A stretch of 64,000 nucleotides of DNA, from assembly GCF_014596475.1 (NCBI RefSeq), contig NZ_MECJ01000038.1:1-64000 (forward strand). The letters run 5' to 3'. Every line of letters starts with the position of its first letter. Position 1 is the stretch's first letter. Shown here piece after piece: positions 9,383 through 16,758 of this stretch. The position numbers were made by a program, and so were the translations under genes. This DNA comes from Streptomyces sp. CBMA152. Lineage in GTDB: Bacteria; Actinomycetota; Actinomycetes; Streptomycetales; Streptomycetaceae. The notes beneath the pieces are model-generated. The model did no database searches, was not told the DNA's origin, and saw only the letters and a program-made list of their open reading frames with translations.

Positions 9383-9847
9383 TCAGCTCGCCTCGGCCTG
9401 TTCGTCGGCCTCCCGGAACCCTTCGGCCGCCGCGTCCGCGACCCGGCGCAGCAGGTCGAGGAAGGCGGCCTGTTCGGCGGGGGCCAGCGGGGCGAGGAAG
9501 ACCTGGTTCATCTGAGCCGTACGGGCGGTCAGTTCGCGGTGCAGCGCGCGGCCCTCCTCGGTGACCGCGAGCAGGGAGCGCCGGCCGTCGTGCGGGTCGC
9601 GCCGCTTGCGGAGCAGCCCGCGCCGGGTCAGGCGGCTGACCACCTCGGCGATGGTCGAGCGGTCCAGGCCGACCCGCTCGCCCACGGTCCGCTGGTCCAG
9701 GCCCGGGTCGGCGACCAGCGTGTTGAGCACGGCGAACTGGGGTGAGGTGGTCTGCTCGGAGACCATCGTGGTCCAGAGCAGATGGTGGGCCTGCTGGAGC
9801 CGCCGGGCCAGATGTCCGGGGTGGCCGCTCAAGTCGACTGCGGACAC
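9383..9847 (-). CDS. pcaV: MarR-family repressor of the pca operon (PcaV-like)
   Basis: A 154-aa winged-helix regulator. The DNA-recognition helix lies in GERVGLDRSTIAEVVSRL and the wing in RKRRDPHDGRRSLL. It is divergent from pcaIJHG with a 188-base spacer that holds palindromes. In Streptomyces, PcaV is a MarR protein that represses the pca genes until protocatechuate binds; position and family support the same role here. It starts at GTG 9847 behind a clear GAGAGGA ribosome site. Confidence 0.82.
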   Translation of the reverse strand: MSAVDLSGHPGHLARRLQQAHHLLWTTMVSEQTTSPQFAVLNTLVADPGLDQRTVGERVGLDRSTIAEVVSRLTRRGLLRKRRDPHDGRRSLLAVTEEGRALHRELTARTAQMNQVFLAPLAPAEQAAFLDLLRRVADAAAEGFREADEQAEAS

Positions 9848-9912
9848 GGCGTGTTCCTCTCGTACGGCCGCCCGGGGCGAGCGCTTTCGGTCAACCGCGT
9901 ACGGTCAAGTGT

Positions 9913-9924
9913 TCAGAGTACTGA
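9913..9924. promoter_or_regulatory. Candidate PcaV operator 1
   Basis: TCAG-AGTA-CTGA, a short inverted repeat just upstream of the predicted -35 box of pcaI. It shares its TCAG/CTGA arms with operator 2. Confidence 0.4.
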
Positions 9925-9929
9925 GAGTG

Positions 9930-9958
9930 TTGACCCGTCGGACCCACCCGGTTAGCTT
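9930..9958 (+). promoter_or_regulatory. Predicted promoter of pcaIJHG
   Basis: TTGACC (9930-9935), 17 bases, then TAGCTT (9953-9958). It is flanked on both sides by TCAG/CTGA palindromes, which suits repression by PcaV. Confidence 0.5.
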
Positions 9959-9972
9959 CGGAACCGGTAGGT

Positions 9973-9999
9973 GCTCAGTGCACTGACTAAACACTGAGC
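9973..9999. promoter_or_regulatory. Candidate PcaV operator 2
   Basis: A perfect 12-bp palindrome TCAGTGCACTGA (9975-9986) is nested in a longer inverted repeat, GCTCAGTG (9973-9980) with CACTGAGC (9992-9999). It covers the expected transcription start downstream of the -10 box, 37 bases before the pcaI start codon. Confidence 0.5.
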
Positions 10000-10035
10000 C
10001 TACCGCTACGGGGAGTTTCGGGGCAGGGGGAAGCA

Positions 10036-10839
10036 ATGGCCGAGATCCGAGGGCTGCGGGACGCCGTGGCCGACCTGATCCACGACGGGGACACCGTCGC
10101 GATGGAGGGGTTCACCCATCTCATTCCGTTCGCCGCGGGGCACGAGGTCATCCGGCAGGGGATCACCGATCTCACGCTGATACGGATGACGCCCGATGTC
10201 ATCTACGACCAGCTGATCGGCGCCGGACTGGCGCGGAAGCTGGTGTTCTCCTGGGGTGGCAACCCGGGCGTCGGCTCGCTGCACCGCTTTCGCGACGCCG
10301 TCGAGAACGGCTGGCCCAGACCGCTGGAGCTGGACGAGCACAGCCATGCCGGGATGGCCAACCGCTATACGGCGGGCGCCTCCCGGATGCCGTTCGCGCT
10401 GTTGCGCGGCTATCGCGGCACCGGCCACGACCGGCGTACGACAACGGTGTCAACCGTCAACTGCCCGTTCACCGGTGAGGAGCTGGCGGCGGTGGCGGCG
10501 GTCAACCCGGACGTCACGGTCATCCACGCCCAGCAGGCCGACCTCGAAGGCAACGTCCAGCTGTGGGGGCTCGCCGGGGTGCAGAAGGAGGCCGTGCTCG
10601 CGGCCGACCGGGTCCTGGTCACCGTCGAGGAGCTGGTCCGCGAACTGGAGCCGCGCCCGGGCGCGGTGGTGCTGCCGGGCTGGGTCGTGGACGCGGTGGC
10701 GGTGGTGCCGGGCGGGGCCCATCCCTCGTACGCCGCCGGGTACTCGGAACGGGACAACGACTACTACCGGGAGTGGGACCGGGTCTCCCGCGACCGTGAG
10801 GTGTTCTGCCAATGGCTCAAGGAGTGTGTGACCGGATGA
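10036..10839 (+). CDS. pcaI: 3-oxoadipate CoA-transferase subunit A
   Basis: A 267-aa cytoplasmic alpha subunit of the succinyl-CoA:3-oxoadipate CoA-transferase, which activates beta-ketoadipate at the end of protocatechuate breakdown. It has the class I CoA-transferase fold with GFTHLIPFAAGHE near the N-terminus and the FSWGGNPGVGSLHRFRDA segment. Length is normal. It is the first gene of the pca operon behind a GGGGGAA ribosome site, and its stop overlaps the pcaJ ATG (ATGA). Confidence 0.9.
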   Translation: MAEIRGLRDAVADLIHDGDTVAMEGFTHLIPFAAGHEVIRQGITDLTLIRMTPDVIYDQLIGAGLARKLVFSWGGNPGVGSLHRFRDAVENGWPRPLELDEHSHAGMANRYTAGASRMPFALLRGYRGTGHDRRTTTVSTVNCPFTGEELAAVAAVNPDVTVIHAQQADLEGNVQLWGLAGVQKEAVLAADRVLVTVEELVRELEPRPGAVVLPGWVVDAVAVVPGGAHPSYAAGYSERDNDYYREWDRVSRDREVFCQWLKECVTG

Positions 10840-11588
10840 GCGAAGGGCCGGGCGGCGCCGTGCTGATGGAGATCAACGCGGCGCGGGCGCTGGCGGGGGC
10901 GAGAACGTGTTTCGTCGGGATCGGGCTGCCGTCCACGGCGGCCAACCTCGCCCGCCGCCTCCACAACCCCGGCCTGGTCCTCATCTACGAGTCCGGTGTC
11001 ATCGGCGCCAAGCCGTCCCGGCTGCCGCTCTCCATCGGCGACGGCGAACTAGCCGAGACCGCCGACACGCTCGTCTCCGTACCGGAGATGTTCTCCTACT
11101 GGCTCCAGGGCGGGCGCGTCGACGTCGGATTCCTCAGCGCGGCCCAGCTGGACCGGCACGCCAACATCAACACGACCGAGGTGGACCGGGGTCCAGGACG
11201 TCCGCCGGGGCGGCTGCCCGGCGCGGGCGGGGCGCCGGAGATCGCCGCGCACTGCGGCGAGGTACTGATCGTGCTGCGGCACTCGCCGCGCGCCCTCGTC
11301 GAGCACCTCGACTTCGTCACCACGCTAGGCCATGGCGCCGGCCCGGGCGACCGCGCCCGGTACGGGATGCGCGGCCGGGGGCCGACCGCCGTCATCACCG
11401 ACCTCGGCGTCCTGCGCCCGGACCCGGCGACCGCCGAACTGGTCCTGACCCAGGTGCACCCCGGGGTGAGCGTCGAGCAGGTCCGCGAGGCGACCGGGTG
11501 GCCGCTGCGGACGGCGGACCGGGTGGAGGTGACGGCGCCGCCCACCGAGACCGAGCTCGTAGAGCTGAACGCCCTCAAGTCGGCGTGA
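10836..11588 (+). CDS. pcaJ: 3-oxoadipate CoA-transferase subunit B
   Basis: A 250-aa beta subunit carrying the catalytic glutamate, seen as E52 in IYESGVIG. It forms a thioester with CoA during transfer from succinyl-CoA to 3-oxoadipate. GDGELAETADTLVSVPEMFSY and the terminal ELVELNALKSA are typical of the family. The ATG overlaps the pcaI stop; a GTG/ATG farther upstream in frame would lie inside pcaI and is less likely. The product is expected to work as a heterodimer or heterotetramer with PcaI. Confidence 0.9.
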   Translation: MSEGPGGAVLMEINAARALAGARTCFVGIGLPSTAANLARRLHNPGLVLIYESGVIGAKPSRLPLSIGDGELAETADTLVSVPEMFSYWLQGGRVDVGFLSAAQLDRHANINTTEVDRGPGRPPGRLPGAGGAPEIAAHCGEVLIVLRHSPRALVEHLDFVTTLGHGAGPGDRARYGMRGRGPTAVITDLGVLRPDPATAELVLTQVHPGVSVEQVREATGWPLRTADRVEVTAPPTETELVELNALKSA

Positions 11589-11599
11589 AGGAGGCATAT

Positions 11600-12280
11600 A
11601 TGACGGCGAGTCACCATGACATCCCTCCGTACCGGGGCGTTCCGCTGCGGTATCCGCACCGGAAGTCGCTGCCGGTGCGCGACCCCGAGGCCGTCGAGCT
11701 GTACGGGCCGGTCTTCGGTGCCACGGACGTGTCGGAGCGCGATCACGATCTGACGGTCCGGCACCCGGGGGAGCCGCTGGGCGAGCGCATCACCGTCAGT
11801 GGCCGGATCACCGATCGCCAAGGGCAGCCCGTGGCCACGCAGTTGGTGGAGATCTGGCAGGCCAACGCGTCCGGCCGGTACGCCCATCAGCTCGACCGGC
11901 ACCGCGCGCCGCTCGACCCCAACTTCACCGGACACGGCCGCTGCCTCACCGACGCCGAGGGCCGCTACGCCTTCACCACGATCAAGCCGGGCGCCTACCC
12001 CTGGGAGCACCACCACAACGCCTGGCGCCCCGCGCACATCCACTTCTCGCTCTTCGGCACCGCCTTCGCCCAGCGGCTCATCACCCAGATGTACTTCCCG
12101 GGCGACCCGCTGCTCGCCCTCGACCCGATCCTGCACTCGGTCGACGACGAGGCGGCGCGGGAGCGCCTGGTGGCGGCGTACGACCCCGAACGATCCGTCC
12201 CGCACTGGTCGTTGGGGTATCGCTGGGACATCGTGCTCGACGGTCCCTCGGCCACCCGGTTCGAGGACGGTGGCCACTGA
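11600..12280 (+). CDS. pcaH: Protocatechuate 3,4-dioxygenase beta subunit
   Basis: A 226-aa intradiol ring-cleavage subunit that carries the non-haem Fe(III). Ligands can be read as Y94 (SGRYAHQ), Y133 (AYPWEHHH), H146 and H148 (PAHIHF). It converts protocatechuate to 3-carboxy-cis,cis-muconate together with PcaG. It begins 11 bases after pcaJ behind AAGGAGG and ends in a TGATG overlap with pcaG, so expression of the two subunits is coupled. Confidence 0.93.
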   Translation: MTASHHDIPPYRGVPLRYPHRKSLPVRDPEAVELYGPVFGATDVSERDHDLTVRHPGEPLGERITVSGRITDRQGQPVATQLVEIWQANASGRYAHQLDRHRAPLDPNFTGHGRCLTDAEGRYAFTTIKPGAYPWEHHHNAWRPAHIHFSLFGTAFAQRLITQMYFPGDPLLALDPILHSVDDEAARERLVAAYDPERSVPHWSLGYRWDIVLDGPSATRFEDGGH

Positions 12281-12798
12281 TGGAGGCGCAGCCCACGCCG
12301 TTCCAGACCATCGGGCCGTTCTACGGCGAGGCCCTGCCGTTCGAGGGCGGCGCCGCGATGGCCCCGCCGGACCACCCGGACGCGATCACGCTGCACGGCC
12401 ATGTGTACGACGGCGCGGGCGATCCCGTACCGGACGCGCTCCTGGAGTTCTGGCAGCCCGCGCCCGACGGGATGGGCAGGCCGGGCTCTCTCGCCCGTAA
12501 CGGGGTCGACTTCACCGGCTTCGGCCGGGTCCCCACGGACGCGGCGGGGCACTGGGTCGTACGGACTCTGGCGCCGGGACCGGTCCCGTATCTCGCGGTG
12601 GCGGTCTTCGCGCGCGGGCTGCCGCACCACCTGTTCACGCGGGTGTATCTGAGGGATGTCTCCGACCCGCTGCTCGACGCGCTGGAGCCCGAGCGGCGCC
12701 GGACCCTGATGGCGGAGGCCGACCCCGACGCACGGGGCCATCGCTTCGACGTCCGCCTTCAGGGCGAGCGGGAGACGGTCTTTCTCACGTTCCCCTGA
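12280..12798 (+). CDS. pcaG: Protocatechuate 3,4-dioxygenase alpha subunit
   Basis: A 172-aa non-iron-binding subunit of the dioxygenase, slightly shorter than many homologues (about 190-200 aa). It has the N-terminal PTPFQTIGPFYGEAL signature and the beta-sandwich core (LLEFWQP, GFGRVPTD, ARGLPHHLFTRVYL). Last gene of the visible pca operon: a strong hairpin follows directly, so pcaB, pcaL and pcaF are not part of this transcript. Confidence 0.9.
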   Translation: MEAQPTPFQTIGPFYGEALPFEGGAAMAPPDHPDAITLHGHVYDGAGDPVPDALLEFWQPAPDGMGRPGSLARNGVDFTGFGRVPTDAAGHWVVRTLAPGPVPYLAVAVFARGLPHHLFTRVYLRDVSDPLLDALEPERRRTLMAEADPDARGHRFDVRLQGERETVFLTFP

Positions 12799-12808
12799 CC
12801 GGCAGACG

Positions 12809-12842
12809 CACTCCGCCCGCGCCGTCTGGCGCGGGCGGAGTG
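12809..12842. terminator. Strong bidirectional hairpin terminator
   Basis: A perfect 15-bp stem, CACTCCGCCCGCGCC with GGCGCGGGCGGAGTG, and a GTCT loop. It sits between the convergent pcaG and the leftward membrane-protein gene. Confidence 0.75.
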
Positions 12843-12850
12843 ACGGTGTG

Positions 12851-13618
12851 TCAGCCTCGGGGTACGTACGACGGGCGGCCACGGCCGCGCGTCAGGGCGT
12901 AGCCCGCGACGCCGGCGAGGGCGCCGAGCACGCCGCCGACGGCCGTCCAGATCCAGCGGTCGGTCCACCAGCCCGACGACCAGCCGTCGTCCGGCTCGGC
13001 CTTCGGGCCGCCCGCCCCCAGCGGGGTGGAGAGGGTGCCGTCGACCGCGTGGGCGCCGCCCGCCTTCACCGTGGTCGGGGTCATCTCCGCCTTGACCGGC
13101 AGGCCCCGGTCGGCGGCGGGCAGCCCGACGGCGGTGAGCCGTACGTAGTAGCTGCCCGGCAGTGGGTCGGTGGACCAGGTGTCCGCCCAGGCGCGCACCG
13201 GGCGCAGGGTGCAGGACAGTGCCACAGATGTGGCATCCGCCGCGGCCGAGCGCGTCTGCATGCCGTACATGCACGGCTGACGGCGGCGCAGGCCGTCGTA
13301 CACGTCGATCCGCCACGTCGTGGTCTCGTGGCGGCCGGTGGACGGAAGGGTCACCGTGGCGTCCACGGTGGGGCGCTGGCCGGCGTCGGCGGGGAAGACC
13401 CAGTACAGGTAGTCACCGCTGGAGGCGTCGGCCGTGGCCTTCTGGCCCTGCTTGACGGTCGTGGCCGTACGGAACGTGGTGCCCGCCACCGTCGGCGCGC
13501 CCTCGCTCTTGCTCTTGCTGGGGTTGGGCGAGGGCGTGTCGGCGAGGGCCGGGGCCGCCGTGGTCAGCAGGGCCGCGCCGGTGAGCAGCGCGGCCGCCAC
13601 CATCCTTGTCGTACGCAT
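12851..13618 (-). CDS. Secreted membrane-anchored protein, partner of the VWA protein
   Basis: A 255-aa protein of unknown function with an N-terminal signal peptide ending near APALAD. A beta-rich extracellular region follows (about 40-200). One C-terminal helix (about residues 222-243, WIWTAVGGVLGALAGVAG) precedes a short positively charged tail. Its start overlaps the stop of the upstream VWA gene (TGATG), so the two are translationally coupled and likely act together at the cell surface. The upstream in-frame extension has no ribosome site and was not used. Confidence 0.75.
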   Translation of the reverse strand: MRTTRMVAAALLTGAALLTTAAPALADTPSPNPSKSKSEGAPTVAGTTFRTATTVKQGQKATADASSGDYLYWVFPADAGQRPTVDATVTLPSTGRHETTTWRIDVYDGLRRRQPCMYGMQTRSAAADATSVALSCTLRPVRAWADTWSTDPLPGSYYVRLTAVGLPAADRGLPVKAEMTPTTVKAGGAHAVDGTLSTPLGAGGPKAEPDDGWSSGWWTDRWIWTAVGGVLGALAGVAGYALTRGRGRPSYVPRG

Positions 13619-14883
13619 CAGTTGGTCCTCCAGACCGCTACACGCCAGCGCGAGATCCAGCCCCAGAGCAGACCGGCGACGAAGCCGGTGAGCACCAGGA
13701 CGCCGAGCAGCCACCAGCCGCGGCCGAGGCCGAAGGCGGCGACGTCCGAGGCCTGGTCGGGCCCGTCCACCACGTCGACGGCCAGCTCGACCGGCATGCC
13801 CGGCGTGGTCTTCACGGACGCGGGCGCCGAGAAGGAGTTGCTGACCTGGAGGCAGACGGTCTCGGGGGTCTTGTCGTCCTTGGCCTTCGCCTTGGGGTAG
13901 CGCAGTCCGGTCGAGACGAGGTCGGTGCGGCCGTCGCCCGCCTCGGAGCCGCGCACGATCTCGCGGCCGTGCTGGGTGACGGCTCTCAGCAGGACGCCGT
14001 AGTCGTTGTTGACGGCGCGGTCGGCGCCGACGCTGACGGAAGCGCGCAGCTCCTGGCCGGGCTTGACGTCGACCTTGTACCAGCGGTGCTCGCCGAAGGT
14101 CTCACGGTCGGTGTAGAGGCCGGACTTGAGCGCGGGCGCGCTCTCGCAGCTCGCGGCGCCGTTGGTGGCGACCGGGACGACCACGGGGTCGGCGGCGCGG
14201 TCCACCGACTGTTTCACGCGGTCCTTGAGCTCGTCCTTGTGCTGTACCGAGGTGTACGTGCCGCCGGTGGCCTGGGCGATGCAGGTGAGCTGGTCGCGGG
14301 TCTTGGCGTCCGGGTTGAGGCCGAGGGTGTCGATGACCAGGTGGATGCCCTGCGCCGCGATGTCGCGGGCCACTTCGCACGGGTCGAGCGGGGCGCAGGT
14401 GTCCTCGCCGTCCGTGATGAGCACGATCCGGCGGGTCGCGTCGCCGCCCTTGAGGTCCTGCGCCGCGCCCTGGAGCGCCGGGCCGATCGGCGTCCAGCCG
14501 GTCGGGGCGAGGGTGGCGACGGCGGTCTTGGCCTCGGTGCGGTCGAGCGGGCCGACCGGGTACAGCTGGCGGGTGTCCTTGCAGCCGACCTGGCGGTCGT
14601 CGCCGGGGTAGTTGGCGCCGAGCGTGCGTATGCCGAGCTCGACCTCGGGCGGGGTCGAGTCCAGTACGTCGTTGAACGCCTGCTTGGCGACGGAGATCCG
14701 GGACTGGCCGTCGATGTCACGGGCGCCCATGGACCCGCTGACGTCGAGCACCAGCTCGACCTTCGGGGCGGCCTTCTGCGCGGGCGGTCCGTCGTCCGCG
14801 ACCGCGTCGGCCGGGAGGATACCGGTGGCGAGGGTGGCGAGCAGCGCGCACACCCCGGCCGCCAGCCGTTTTCTGGTGATCAT
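13618..14883 (-). CDS. Secreted von Willebrand factor A domain protein
   Basis: A 421-aa protein with a signal peptide and then a VWA domain (about 41-225). The metal-ion-dependent adhesion motif DVSGSM is at 47-52, the second site motif is GWTPIG, and LITDGEDTC follows. A beta-rich region leads to one C-terminal membrane helix (about 391-411) and a basic tail, so the VWA domain should face outward. Metal-dependent binding of a protein or wall ligand is expected for the family; the ligand is unknown. Operon with the downstream membrane-anchored gene. Confidence 0.82.
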   Translation of the reverse strand: MITRKRLAAGVCALLATLATGILPADAVADDGPPAQKAAPKVELVLDVSGSMGARDIDGQSRISVAKQAFNDVLDSTPPEVELGIRTLGANYPGDDRQVGCKDTRQLYPVGPLDRTEAKTAVATLAPTGWTPIGPALQGAAQDLKGGDATRRIVLITDGEDTCAPLDPCEVARDIAAQGIHLVIDTLGLNPDAKTRDQLTCIAQATGGTYTSVQHKDELKDRVKQSVDRAADPVVVPVATNGAASCESAPALKSGLYTDRETFGEHRWYKVDVKPGQELRASVSVGADRAVNNDYGVLLRAVTQHGREIVRGSEAGDGRTDLVSTGLRYPKAKAKDDKTPETVCLQVSNSFSAPASVKTTPGMPVELAVDVVDGPDQASDVAAFGLGRGWWLLGVLVLTGFVAGLLWGWISRWRVAVWRTN

Positions 14884-14900
14884 CGCCGGATCCTATGGAA

Positions 14901-14939
14901 GATCGCATTCCCCGCCCAAATCCTGGGCGGGGCGCGATC
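14901..14939 (-). terminator. Hairpin downstream of XRE regulator
   Basis: Nested inverted repeats: GATCGC/GCGATC outside and CCCCGCCCA/TGGGCGGGG inside, with loop AATCC. It lies 21 bases past the stop of the leftward XRE gene and before the VWA gene start. Confidence 0.6.
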
Positions 14940-14960
14940 GGGCACCGGGACGGCGCGCGC

Positions 14961-15644
14961 TCAGGTATCCGTGCGCTTCACGCTCTCCAGGAGCATGTCC
15001 AGCCACTCGGCGACCTTGTCCCGGTGCTTGTCCGTGGGCAGTTGGGCGGCCCGCCAGGCGATGCCGCGCACACCGTGGTCCTGGAGCAGCTTCTCCAGCG
15101 GGTCATCGGCGGCGGGGGAGGGCGCGTCGCGCTCCCGTTCCTGCTCACGTTCCTGTTCACGCGCGGCGAAGGTGTGCAGCAGCTCCTGTTCGGTACGGAG
15201 CAGCGCGTCGGCCAGTGCCTCGGCGTCGTCGGCGGTGAGATAGCCGGCGTGCACCTTGAAGAACCGCTGGATGGCGTCGCAGTGTTCCATCGTGGGGCGC
15301 CGGTCGCCGTTGATGAGCGCGCCCGCCTGCTGCCGGGACATGCCCGCGCCGTCGGCGATCTCCTGCTGGGTGTACGGGCGTCCGTTGGGTTTCAGCCGGG
15401 AGCGGCGCAGCAGTGAGAACCGCTGGAGGAACCGCGCCTGGAGGTCCGGCTCACCGGCCGGTTCGCCGTCGAGCAGGGCCTGGACGACATCGGCCGGAAC
15501 CCCCGAGGCGTCGGAGAGTTGGTGGACGTCGAAGACCTCGGCCTGGCTCATTCCGAGCTTGCGGGCCAGTTCGTCGACGCGGGCGGCGATGGCCCCCAGG
15601 GGGCCCGTGGCCGCTGGTCCCGGATCCGAGAAGCCGTCCGTCAC
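14961..15644 (-). CDS. XRE-type helix-turn-helix regulator
   Basis: A 227-aa cytoplasmic DNA-binding protein. A central helix-turn-helix is visible in YTQQEIADGAGMSRQQAGALINGDRRPTM (about residues 95-125). It is followed by helical segments and a charged linker rich in Glu/Arg/Gln, with a C-terminal helical region. It starts at GTG 15644 with AGGAGAA eight bases upstream; the longer in-frame extension to 16028 runs through the divergent promoter and was rejected. It is divergent from an MmyB-like ligand-binding-domain gene, with a perfect palindrome between them. Confidence 0.75.
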   Translation of the reverse strand: MTDGFSDPGPAATGPLGAIAARVDELARKLGMSQAEVFDVHQLSDASGVPADVVQALLDGEPAGEPDLQARFLQRFSLLRRSRLKPNGRPYTQQEIADGAGMSRQQAGALINGDRRPTMEHCDAIQRFFKVHAGYLTADDAEALADALLRTEQELLHTFAAREQEREQERERDAPSPAADDPLEKLLQDHGVRGIAWRAAQLPTDKHRDKVAEWLDMLLESVKRTDT

Positions 15645-15743
15645 CAGTAATTCTCCTAGATCACCCGAGTTGCTCCGTACCGCTCGAACACGCGGTGAAG
15701 CTGTCCGGAGGCTACTTGTTCCCGGTCTATACAACCAGAACTT

Positions 15744-15757
15744 GCCACAGCTGTGGC
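15744..15757. promoter_or_regulatory. Perfect 14-bp palindrome in a divergent promoter region
   Basis: GCCACAGCTGTGGC lies 100 bases from the XRE gene start and 157 bases from the ligand-binding-domain gene start. A TTGACA box (15795-15800) lies between it and the rightward gene. It is a likely operator for one of the two neighbours. Confidence 0.45.
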
Positions 15758-15914
15758 GTATTTGAGGCGTTCTCGGGCTTGAATGCCACGATGGTTGACA
15801 TTGTCCTGCCGACGGGAGCAGGATCGCAACACGGTGCGAAGATCGACCTCTGTGGCACGAGGACGTGGAGGACGGCAGGCGCACCGCGTGCCTGCAAGAG
15901 GAGTCGCGTTCTCG

Positions 15915-16625
15915 ATGGTGGAAGAACCGTTGGTGAACAGGTCGGTCGGCCCGGTACCGCAGAACGTACGGGGCGGCACCGCAGCCGAGGAGTGGGACGC
16001 CGATACGCGCGCGTATGTGGACGACCACATCGCGATGATGGACGCCACCGACTTACCGTCGTTCCTGGTCGACCGGGGCTGGAACGTGCTGCACGCCAAC
16101 ACCGCGTACCACACGCTGTTCCGCGCGGTCGGCCCGCACGCGAGCGCCATGCCGCGCGACAACTTCCTCCGGTTCGTGCTCTTCCACCCCAACGCGGGCT
16201 CCGTGCTCGCCCAGCACGAGACGGGTTGGTGTCTGCCGATGCTCGCGCAGCTCTCGTCGGCCCTGGAGCAGGACCCCGACCACCCCGAACTGAGCGCGGT
16301 CCGCAGCGAGATCGCCGACGACCCGCTGATGAGCGCGGCCTACCAGCAGGGCCTGCCGCACTGGATGCGCATGGTCGGCCCGGCCGCCGTGGACCACGAC
16401 GGCTCCGTACGCGCGCTGCGCCACCCCGACCCGGGCTGGGACGTGGTGGAGTGCCGGATCGTCGACGAGTCGTCGGGCAAGCTCGGCAAGCTGGGGCTGC
16501 GCCGGGTGACGCTGGTGCTGCGCGGGACGAGCGGCCGTCGGCGCCGCGCCAGGCCGTTGGCCGCGTGGCGGGGGCGGGGGCATCTGAAGGTCGTGGCCGC
16601 GACGGGACCGGGTACGGAGAGCTGA
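15915..16625 (+). CDS. MmyB-like ligand-binding domain protein without helix-turn-helix
   Basis: A 236-aa soluble protein. Its whole length matches the sensor half of MmyB/MLTR-type regulators (PAS-like): WDADTRAYVDDHIAMM, PSFLVDRGWNVLHANTAYHTLF, NFLRFVLFHPNAG, then the conserved ELSAVRSEIADDPL region and a terminal HPDPGWDVVECRIVDE segment. The N-terminal XRE helix-turn-helix that normally precedes this domain is missing. Only about 40 non-conserved residues stand before it. ATG 15915 with AGAGGAG upstream was chosen. It may act as a separate sensor subunit for a partner regulator. Confidence 0.7.
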   Translation: MVEEPLVNRSVGPVPQNVRGGTAAEEWDADTRAYVDDHIAMMDATDLPSFLVDRGWNVLHANTAYHTLFRAVGPHASAMPRDNFLRFVLFHPNAGSVLAQHETGWCLPMLAQLSSALEQDPDHPELSAVRSEIADDPLMSAAYQQGLPHWMRMVGPAAVDHDGSVRALRHPDPGWDVVECRIVDESSGKLGKLGLRRVTLVLRGTSGRRRRARPLAAWRGRGHLKVVAATGPGTES

Positions 16626-16758
16626 CGCGTCCGGGACCGCGAGCACTGACCGGCCCGGCGACGAAAGCTGACCGGGAGTCACCCTTCGCGAACTCCATTT
16701 GTCCCGCCTCCTGTTGCTAGCGTGAGCCCGACCGGGATCTGGAGCGGGGGAGTGCGGC

